A stretch of 32,723 bases of DNA, taken from Achromobacter sp. ASV32. GTDB taxonomy: Bacteria > Pseudomonadota > Gammaproteobacteria > Burkholderiales > Burkholderiaceae_B. A program made the position numbers and the translations under genes. The stretch covers positions 1-32,723 of the forward strand of contig NZ_JAELTJ010000061.1 in assembly GCF_016428805.1 (NCBI RefSeq). The letters are read 5' to 3'. Below, piece by piece: positions 25,457-32,723 of this stretch. The first letter of the stretch is position 1. Each line of letters starts with the position of its first letter. The notes under the pieces were generated by a model, which worked only from the letters and a program-made list of their open reading frames with translations, had not been told where the DNA came from and made no database searches.

Positions 25457-26427
25457 CCGGTTGGCTGCTACGCCGCATCGCGCAAGCCGCGGTGGTTGTG
25501 CTGTTGATGACGCTGATCGTCTTCGTGGGCCTGCACGCCATCGGCAACCCGGTGGACATCCTGATCGGCCAGGACGTCGACCAGATCGACCGCGCCCGCA
25601 TCATTGCCGAACTCGGCCTGGACAAGCCCCTGTGGCAGCAGTACCTGGGTTTTCTGAACGGCGCGCTGCATGGCAACCTGGGCAACAGCTTCGTCTACAA
25701 CATCCCCGCCATCGAACTGGTGATCCAGCGCCTGCCGGCCACGCTGGAACTGGCGATCGCCGCCCTGCTGCTGGCGGTCGTCATCGGGCTGCCGCTGGGC
25801 CTGTTGGCCGGGCTGTATCCGGACAGCCGCTTTGCCAAGCTGATCATGGCGGGCAGCATCGTGGGCTTTTCGCTGCCGACCTTCTGGGTCGCGCTGATGC
25901 TCATCATGACGTTCAGCGTGTCGCTGGGCTGGCTGCCGGCCAGCGGCCGCGGCCAAACGGTGGAATTCCTGGGTTTCCAGTGGTCGTGGCTGACGGCCGA
26001 TGGCTGGCGCCACCTGATCCTGCCGGCGCTGAACCTGTCGCTGTTCAAGATCTCGCTCGTGATCCGCCTGACCCGCGCCGGCGTGCGCGACGTGATGCCG
26101 CTGGACTTCGTCAAGTTCGCCCGCGCCAAGGGCCTGTCGCCGTTGCGCGTGGTCGGTGTGCACGTGCTGCGCAACACCATGATTCCCCTGGTGACGGTGC
26201 TGGGCCTGGAGCTGGGCTCGACCATCGCGTTTGCCGTCATTACCGAGAGCATCTTCGCCTGGCCCGGCGCCGGCAAGCTGATCCTGGACAGCCTGAACGC
26301 GCTGGACCGCCCCGTGATCGTGGCTTACCTGATCGTGGTGGTGTGCCTGTTCGTGACGCTGAACCTGATCGTGGACATTCTTTATAAAGTGCTGGACCCC
26401 CGGGTGCGGCTGGAGGCCTCGGCATGA
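25453..26427 (+). CDS. ABC transporter permease, peptide/nickel type (DppB-like)
   Basis: This 324-residue inner-membrane permease has the DppB/OppB layout: an N-terminal helix (RRIAQAAVVVLLMTLIVFVG), a periplasmic loop (IAELGLDKPLWQQYLGFLNG, GNLGNSFVY) and five further helices. The EAA loop that contacts the ATPase is FVKFARAKGLSPLRVVGVHV. The ATG at 25453 overlaps the upstream stop; the longer ORF reading through 24841 is an artefact of the shifted frame inside the monooxygenase gene. It pairs with the next gene to form the channel. Confidence 0.94.
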   Translation: MTGWLLRRIAQAAVVVLLMTLIVFVGLHAIGNPVDILIGQDVDQIDRARIIAELGLDKPLWQQYLGFLNGALHGNLGNSFVYNIPAIELVIQRLPATLELAIAALLLAVVIGLPLGLLAGLYPDSRFAKLIMAGSIVGFSLPTFWVALMLIMTFSVSLGWLPASGRGQTVEFLGFQWSWLTADGWRHLILPALNLSLFKISLVIRLTRAGVRDVMPLDFVKFARAKGLSPLRVVGVHVLRNTMIPLVTVLGLELGSTIAFAVITESIFAWPGAGKLILDSLNALDRPVIVAYLIVVVCLFVTLNLIVDILYKVLDPRVRLEASA

Positions 26428-27341
26428 GCGCCACGACTACCCCCAATCCCCCGCCCGCGCTGCGCCGCGAATCGCCCTGGCGCCGTAACCTGCTGGAATT
26501 CCTGTCGTCCAGGACGGCGGTGTTCGGCCTGGTCATCGCCACCCTGCTGATCCTCGCGGCCGTGCTGGCACCGTGGATCTCGCCGCAGAATCCGTACGAC
26601 CTGTTGCAGATCGACGTGCTCGATTCGCGCATGGCGCCCGGCTCGATGAACGGCCTGGGCACCTTCCACTACTGGCTGGGCACCGACGGCCAGGGCCGCG
26701 ACCTGCTCTCGGGCATCCTGTATGGCTTGCGCATCAGCCTGATGGTGGGCGTGGGCTCGGCGCTGATCGCGGGCATCATCGGCACGCTGCTGGGCCTGTT
26801 GGCCGCCTATGCCGGCGGCAAGGTCGACGCCCTGATCATGCGCCTGGTCGACCTGATCCTGTCGTTCCCGTCCATCCTGGTGGCGATGATGATCCTGGCC
26901 TACCTGGGCAAGGGCGTGGGCAACGTGGTGCTGACGCTGGTGATCCTGGAATGGGCGTACTACGCCCGCACCGCGCGCGGCCAGGCCCTGGTCGAGCGCC
27001 GCCGCGAATACGTCGAAGCCGCCCGCTGCCTGGACATTCCCAACTGGCGGATCATGCTCAAGCACATCCTGCCCAACTGCCTGCCGCCGCTGATCGTGAT
27101 CGGCACCTTGCAGATCGCGCGCGCCATCACGCTGGAAGCCACCCTGAGCTTCCTGGGCCTGGGCGTGCCGGTGACCGAGCCGTCGCTGGGCCTGCTGATT
27201 TCCAACGGCTTCCAATACATGCTGTCCGGCGAATACTGGATCAGCTTCTACCCCGGCATCGCGCTGCTCGTCACCATCGTGGCGATCAATCTGGTGGGCG
27301 ACCGCCTGCGCGACGTGCTGAACCCGAGGACCCACAAATGA
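26424..27341 (+). CDS. ABC transporter permease, peptide/nickel type (DppC-like)
   Basis: This 305-residue partner permease has a proline-rich N-terminal tail and one helix (AVFGLVIATLLILAAVLAPW), then LGTDGQGRDLLSGILYGLRI, the typical DppC/OppC motif, and the transmembrane domain. Its EAA loop is YVEAARCLDIPNWRIMLKHI. The C-terminus [12 protein letters not shown] is the usual DppC ending. It overlaps both neighbours by ATGA. The substrate class is usually di- or oligopeptides, but such permeases also carry opines, nickel and other small solutes. Confidence 0.94.
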   Translation: MSATTTPNPPPALRRESPWRRNLLEFLSSRTAVFGLVIATLLILAAVLAPWISPQNPYDLLQIDVLDSRMAPGSMNGLGTFHYWLGTDGQGRDLLSGILYGLRISLMVGVGSALIAGIIGTLLGLLAAYAGGKVDALIMRLVDLILSFPSILVAMMILAYLGKGVGNVVLTLVILEWAYYARTARGQALVERRREYVEAARCLDIPNWRIMLKHILPNCLPPLIVIGTLQIARAITLEATLSFLGLGVPVTEPSLGLLISNGFQYMLSGEYWISFYPGIALLVTIVAINLVGDRLRDVLNPRTHK

Positions 27342-28368
27342 CCGCCGTCCGCCCCGCCGCGGCGCCGGCCGCCGTATCGCATCCGGCCGCACCGGCCACG
27401 CTGCAAGTGCGCAACCTGCGCACCCATTTCTTCACACGCGCCGGCACCCTGCCCGCCGTGGACGACGTCTCGTTCACGCTGGAACGCGGCAAGATCCTGG
27501 GCCTGGTCGGCGAGTCCGGCTCGGGCAAATCCGTCACGGGCTTTTCCATCATGGGCCTGGTCGACGCCCCCGGCCGCGTGGTGGGCGGCCAGGTGCTGTT
27601 CCAGGGCCGCGACCTGACCCAGCTGGCTCCGCGCGAGCTGCGCAAGCTGCAGGGCAACCGCATCGCCATGATCTTCCAGGATCCCATGATGACGCTGAAC
27701 CCCGTGCTGCGGGTGGACGTGCAGATGATCGAAACGGTGCGGGCCCACAACAAGATGAGCAAGGCGCAGGCCCGCGAACTGGCCCGCGACACGCTGGGCA
27801 TGATGGGCATTCCCAGCCCCGAAGAACGCCTGCTGGCCTACCCGCACCAGCTGTCCGGCGGCATGCGCCAGCGCGTGGCGATCGCGATCGCCATGCTGCA
27901 CCGCCCCGACCTGATCATCGCCGACGAACCGACCACGGCACTGGACGTCACCATCCAGGCGCAGATCCTGTCCGAAGTGCAGAAGCTCGCGCAGCAGCAC
28001 GGCACCAGCCTCATCTGGATCACCCACGACCTGTCGGTGGTGGCCGGCCTGGCCGATGACGTGGCCGTGATGTATGCCGGCCGCATCGTCGAGCACGGCA
28101 AGGTCGACGATGTGCTGGACCGCCCCCAGCACCCCTACACGGTGGGCCTGATCGACAGCCTGCCCAGCAACAACCAGCGCGGCCAGCGCCTGCGCCAGAT
28201 TCCCGGAATGACGCCCAACCTGCTCAACCTGCCCGCCGGCTGTGCGTTCGCGGCGCGCTGCGCGCGCGCCACGGCGCAGTGCGGCCAGCAACCCGGCATT
28301 ACCGACGTGCTGCCCGCCCACCAGGTGCGATGCTTCCATCCGACGCTGCAACTGCGCGAGGTGGCGGC

Positions 28369-28372
<4 letters not shown>
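27338..28372 (+). CDS. ABC transporter ATP-binding protein (DppD-like)
   Basis: This 344-residue ATPase has Walker [10 protein letters not shown]-loop [10 protein letters not shown], signature LSGGMRQRV, Walker [13 protein letters not shown] and switch ITHDLSVV. The C-terminal oligopeptide-transporter domain has the cysteines of the family ([20 protein letters not shown]), which in DppD relatives can hold an iron-sulfur cluster. The start is ATG 27338, overlapping the upstream stop. It works as a heterodimer with the next gene. Confidence 0.95.
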
Positions 28373-29457
<1,085 letters not shown>

Positions 29458-29464
29458 CGCTCGC

Positions 29465-29490
29465 GGGCCGCGGCGCATCCGCCGCGGCCC
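29465..29490 (+). other. GC-rich intercistronic hairpin before the solute-binding protein gene
   Basis: A perfect 10-bp stem (GGGCCGCGGC, loop GCATCC, GCCGCGGCCC) lies 8 bp after the DppF stop and 45 bp before the receptor start. No T tract follows, so it is not a normal terminator. In ABC operons such hairpins often mark processing or decay borders that raise receptor mRNA above the other subunits. Confidence 0.65.
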
Positions 29491-29534
29491 ATGGAACCTT
29501 TACTGCTCGTTCCCCCTCACCAAGGACCCCGAAC

Positions 29535-31106
29535 ATGAAACGCCTGATTCTCTCGACCCTGACCGCCGCCCTCCTGGGCGTGTCCGCCGCGGCCTCGGCC
29601 GACAACCTGTCCATCGGCTTTGCCGACCCGCTGTCGTCGCTGGACCCGCAACTGAACAACCATGCCGGCGACCGTTCGGTGGCCCTGCACTTCTGGGACC
29701 TGCTGATCGAAAACAAGTGGAACAAGCTGCAGCCCGGCCTGGCCGTGAGCTGGAAGCCGCTGGACAGCACCACCTGGGAATTCAAGCTGCGTGAAGGCGT
29801 CAAGTGGCAGGACGGCACGCCGTTCACCGCCGACGACCTGATCTATTCCTACACCCGCGCCCGCGCCGTGCCCGGCAGCGTGGCCACCTACGCCGGCTAC
29901 CTGCGCACCATCGACACGATGACCGCCAAGGACCCGCTGACGCTGATCGTCAAGACCAAGACCCCCAACCCCGACCTGCCGCTGAACCTGGCGTCGGTCC
30001 ACGTCGTCAGCAAGCACGTGGGCGAGAAGTCGACGACCGAAGACTACAACTCGGGCAAGGCCATGATCGGCACCGGCCCGTACAAGTTCGTGTCGTACAC
30101 GCCCGGCGACCGCGTCATCATGGAACGCAACGATGGCTACTGGGGCGAGAAGGCCACCTGGGACAAGGTCAACTACCGCTACATCAACAACGCCGCCGCC
30201 CGCACCGCCGCGCTGCTGGCCGGCGACGTGGACGTGATCGACAAGGTCTCGGTGTCCGACCTGGCCAAGCTGCAAAAGGCCCCGAACGTGTCCGTCTACC
30301 CCTACGACGGCCTGCGCGTGATGATCCTGCAGCCCAGCTTCAACCCCGCGCCCAATCAATACATCACCGACAACAACGGCAAGCCGCTGGACAAGAACCC
30401 GCTCCTGGACGTGCGCGTGCGCCAGGCCCTGAACCTGGCCATCAACCGCAAGGCCATCGCCGACCGCATCCTGCAAGGCGCCGCCACCGAAGCCAACCAG
30501 TGGATGCCCAAGGGCACCTTCGGCTACAACCCCGACGTGAAAGACATCCCCAACGATGTCGAACAGGCCAAGAAGCTGCTGGCCGCCGCGGGCTACCCCG
30601 ACGGCTTCAAGCTGACCATGCATGTGCCGAACGACCGCTACCCGCAAGGCCCGGAAACCGCCCAGGCCGTGGCGCAGTTCTGGACCCGCATCGGCGTCAA
30701 GACCCAGGTGGAAGTCGTGCCGTGGGCCGTGTACTCGGGCCGCGCCAACAAGAACGAATTCGCCGTCAGCATGCTGGCGTGGGGCAACGGCACGGGTGAA
30801 GCCAGCTACGCGCTGGTCAACATCCTGGCCACCGTCGACGCCAAGAAGGGCCTGGGCGCCTCCAACTGGGGCCACTACAGCAACCCGAAGGTCGATGCCG
30901 CGCTGGACCAGTCCACCTCGGAATTCGACGTGGCCAAACGCGAAGCCATCCTGCGCGACTCGGTCAAGATCGTGGCGGACGACGTCGGCATCATCCCGCT
31001 GTACCACTACAAGAACATCTGGGCCACCAAGAAGGGCCTGAAGGTCACCCCGATGACCAGCGACCGCACCGCGGCCATGATGGTCACCAAGGACGCGGGC
31101 AAGTAA
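29535..31106 (+). CDS. ABC transporter substrate-binding protein (SBP_bac_5, KPN_01854-like)
   Basis: This 523-residue periplasmic receptor has a Sec signal peptide (MKRLILSTLTAALLGVSAAA, cut after ASA at residue 22) and the family 5 peptide-binding pattern: FADPLSSLDPQLNNHAGDRS, TTWEFKLREGVKWQDGTPFT, MIGTGPYKFVSYTPGDRVIM, DVRVRQALNLAINRKAIADR. AAGGA nine bases upstream marks the ATG at 29535. It is separated from the ATPase gene by a strong hairpin. Its position between this transporter and a CMD-domain gene fits the family I recall as KPN_01854, found with flavin- and peroxidase-type enzymes (family name from memory, not searched). The ligand is unknown. Confidence 0.93.
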   Translation: MKRLILSTLTAALLGVSAAASADNLSIGFADPLSSLDPQLNNHAGDRSVALHFWDLLIENKWNKLQPGLAVSWKPLDSTTWEFKLREGVKWQDGTPFTADDLIYSYTRARAVPGSVATYAGYLRTIDTMTAKDPLTLIVKTKTPNPDLPLNLASVHVVSKHVGEKSTTEDYNSGKAMIGTGPYKFVSYTPGDRVIMERNDGYWGEKATWDKVNYRYINNAAARTAALLAGDVDVIDKVSVSDLAKLQKAPNVSVYPYDGLRVMILQPSFNPAPNQYITDNNGKPLDKNPLLDVRVRQALNLAINRKAIADRILQGAATEANQWMPKGTFGYNPDVKDIPNDVEQAKKLLAAAGYPDGFKLTMHVPNDRYPQGPETAQAVAQFWTRIGVKTQVEVVPWAVYSGRANKNEFAVSMLAWGNGTGEASYALVNILATVDAKKGLGASNWGHYSNPKVDAALDQSTSEFDVAKREAILRDSVKIVADDVGIIPLYHYKNIWATKKGLKVTPMTSDRTAAMMVTKDAGK

Positions 31107-31110
31107 CGCC

Positions 31111-32433
31111 ATGGTCCCGACCCTTTCCATCTCCCCCGCGGACGCGTTGATCGACGTGCCTCGCCACATCCGGGTCGAGCACGTCGCGCCCGGCCAGACG
31201 GTCGAGATCACCGCCTTGACCCGCCGCAACGGCGTGCTGTGGCAAAGCCACGCCGCCTTCGTGGCGGGCGAGGACGGCGTGGTCGATCTGTCGCGCGACG
31301 CCCCGGCGTCCGGCGACTACACCGGCGTGTCGCCCATGGGCCTGATCTGGTCGCAGTCCCCCGTGGACTCGCCCAGCCGCGAGCACTTCAACCATCCGAT
31401 CACGGACGCCTTGGTCACCGACGTCGTCGCCCGCGTGGCCGGCACGCAATCGCAGGCCCGCTTCACGCAGCGGCTGGCCGCGGCAGGCGTCACCCGCCAG
31501 GAGGTGCGCGAAGAAGGCCTGGTCGGCACGCTGTACCTGCCGGCCGGCGCCACGCCGGGTTCGCACCCCGCCGTGATGATCCTGAACGGCTCGGGCGGCG
31601 GCATCAACGAACCGCGCGCGGCGCTGTATGCCTCGCGCGGCTACGCGGCCTTTGCCCTGGCCTACTTCAAGGCGCCGGGCCTGTCCGACTACATCTCGAA
31701 CACCCCGCTGGAGTACTTCCAGACCGGCCTGCGCTGGCTGCGCAAGCAGGTCCGGCCCAAGCACGATTTCGTCGCCGTCAGCGGCCAGTCGCGCGGCGGC
31801 GAACTGGTGCTGCTGCTGGGCGCCACCTTCCCCGCCGAAGTCTCGGCCGTAGTCGCCTATGTGCCTGGCGCCGTGGTCCATAGCGGCCAGAACGCCTGCG
31901 ACCCCAAGATCGGCCGCGAAGGCCCGACCTGGCTGCTGGGCGGCAAGCCCCTGCCCCACGTCTGGGAAAACAACCGCACCGCCACCTGGGCGCCGTTTGA
32001 CGAAGGCCCCAGCCCGCACCGGCACGAAAAGGCCATTCTCACCGCCTTGCAGGACCCCGACGCCGTGGCGCGGGCCCGCATCCGGGTCGAGGATATCCAG
32101 GGCCCCGTCATGCTGCTGTCCGCCACCGATGACGGCTCGTGGCCTTCAAGCCTGTATTCGAAGATGGTGCAGGACAAGCTGGCCGAGGTGAAGCACCCGT
32201 ATCCGGTCAAGTGGCTGGACTACCAGAACGGCGGCCATTCCATCCTGTTCCCGTATGTGCCGACCACACAGCTGGTCTATGCCCACCCCGTGTCGGGCAA
32301 GATCAGCACCAGCGGCGGCAACCCCAAGGACAACGCCCGCGCCGACCAGGAATCCTGGGAAGGCGTGTTGAAGTTCCTGGACGCAGCGGTGAAAGCCCGC
32401 GCGGCCGGCGCCGCCGCCAAGCCGGCGCAATGA
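31111..32433 (+). CDS. Acyl-CoA thioesterase / BAAT-family hydrolase or acyltransferase
   Basis: This 440-residue protein has an N-terminal BAAT-type beta domain (about residues 5-140, SISPADALIDVPRHIRVEHV, DLSRDAPASGDYTGVSPMGL) and a C-terminal alpha/beta hydrolase fold. The nucleophile is Ser227 in SGQSRGGEL, the acid is Asp340 or 341 in SATDDGSW and the base His376 in GGHSILFPY. Bile-acid-CoA amino acid N-acyltransferases use Cys at the nucleophile site; Ser here favours hydrolysis (thioesterase or amidase-like) instead. It follows the receptor by only 4 bp. It may cleave or conjugate the imported compound. No signal peptide is seen, so it is cytoplasmic. Confidence 0.88.
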   Translation: MVPTLSISPADALIDVPRHIRVEHVAPGQTVEITALTRRNGVLWQSHAAFVAGEDGVVDLSRDAPASGDYTGVSPMGLIWSQSPVDSPSREHFNHPITDALVTDVVARVAGTQSQARFTQRLAAAGVTRQEVREEGLVGTLYLPAGATPGSHPAVMILNGSGGGINEPRAALYASRGYAAFALAYFKAPGLSDYISNTPLEYFQTGLRWLRKQVRPKHDFVAVSGQSRGGELVLLLGATFPAEVSAVVAYVPGAVVHSGQNACDPKIGREGPTWLLGGKPLPHVWENNRTATWAPFDEGPSPHRHEKAILTALQDPDAVARARIRVEDIQGPVMLLSATDDGSWPSSLYSKMVQDKLAEVKHPYPVKWLDYQNGGHSILFPYVPTTQLVYAHPVSGKISTSGGNPKDNARADQESWEGVLKFLDAAVKARAAGAAAKPAQ

Positions 32434-32453
32434 CATTCAAGGAAACGCTCTCC

Positions 32454-32723
32454 ATGGCACAACAACCCATCGTCTACGACGCCGCGAAAGACCTCGTGGA
32501 CCAGCTCGTCGGCCTGAAACCCGACAGCCCCACCTACGCCGTGCGCCACCAGCGCGACAAGGTCGCCGCCGCCACGCAAGGCAGCTACGACGCGCTGTTC
32601 GACCCGGCCCTGCCCGGCCTGACCCTGGCCGAGCGCCTGCAGGTCGCGCTGTATGCGTCGCGCCTGACGCCGTCGCCCGCCCTGGCCGCCCACTACCGCC
32701 AGCGCCTGGTGGATGCGGGTGCC
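32454..32723 (+). CDS. CMD-domain protein (alkylhydroperoxidase-like, Avi_7170-type), cut by window edge
   Basis: The first 90 residues are visible, beginning MAQQPIVYDAAKDLVDQLVG and continuing LTLAERLQVALYASRLTPSP and LAAHYRQRLVDAGA. This pattern agrees with the N-terminal part of the CMD (carboxymuconolactone decarboxylase-like) family I recall as Avi_7170, which travels with a peroxidase-related protein and a flavin-dependent luciferase-like monooxygenase. The catalytic CxxxH motif would lie beyond the edge. AAGGA sits ten bases upstream of the ATG. The 20-bp gap after the hydrolase gene shows it belongs to the same operon. Confidence 0.75.
   Translation, partial: MAQQPIVYDAAKDLVDQLVGLKPDSPTYAVRHQRDKVAAATQGSYDALFDPALPGLTLAERLQVALYASRLTPSPALAAHYRQRLVDAGA

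Noticed and set aside
29517..31229. Minus-strand ORF of 570 codons opposite the substrate-binding protein gene
   Set aside because: The plus strand encodes a full family 5 receptor with signal peptide; the antisense frame has no domain or ribosome site.

Overview
The window is high-GC bacterial chromosome. The best guess is a betaproteobacterium of the Alcaligenaceae (Achromobacter/Bordetella-like). This is inferred from GC-rich third positions, a Bug-type (tripartite tricarboxylate) solute-binding protein, many LysR regulators, a guaB-guaA pair and a mesX/mesD-type methionine locus. No rRNA, tRNA, CRISPR array, insertion sequence or replication origin was seen.

Layout. (1) 1-851: the 3' part of a lower-GC gene that fuses a DUF2075-type helicase end to an S24 (LexA-like) peptidase domain. 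(2) 877-5640: an apparent methionine regulon. metR and a divergent MetF-like gene read left; an FMN reductase, mesX (DUF1852) and mesD (core methionine synthase) read right, with a MetR-like operator between them. (3) 5641-8953: a lower-GC accessory stretch with a LysR remnant, an alpha/beta hydrolase, a lipocalin-like secreted protein, a methyltransferase and a divergent AraC regulator. (4) 9023-12411: the GMP synthesis genes guaB and guaA (minus strand), with a terminator/attenuator-like hairpin between them and a three-copy 13-bp-phased CTAGGT repeat at the guaB promoter. (5) 12455-16628: a DUF2239 protein, a DCC-family protein, and a LysR regulator divergent from a Bug receptor and a D-2-hydroxyacid dehydrogenase. 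(6) 16681-22620: a small hypothetical protein, two tandem DUF1254/DUF1214 exported proteins (one a lipoprotein), two unknown proteins, a GNAT acetyltransferase and a small membrane protein. (7) 23004-32723: a long operon of LysR regulator, FAD-dependent monooxygenase-like protein, a complete peptide-type ABC importer, a BAAT-family hydrolase/acyltransferase and the start of a CMD-domain (alkylhydroperoxidase-like) protein. It runs off the right edge.

How the genes work together. The methionine locus looks self-contained: MetR senses homocysteine, MesD methylates it, MesX is the oxygen-dependent partner reported genetically for MesD, and the FMN reductase and MetF-like protein are plausible suppliers of reduced flavin or of the one-carbon donor. 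The right-hand operon couples uptake of an unknown peptide-like or amide compound to oxidative and hydrolytic processing; five consecutive ATGA stop/start overlaps suggest tight translational coupling. The methionine locus and this operon are the two most promising systems in the window. All functional statements come from reading motifs and recalled family knowledge; no search was run.
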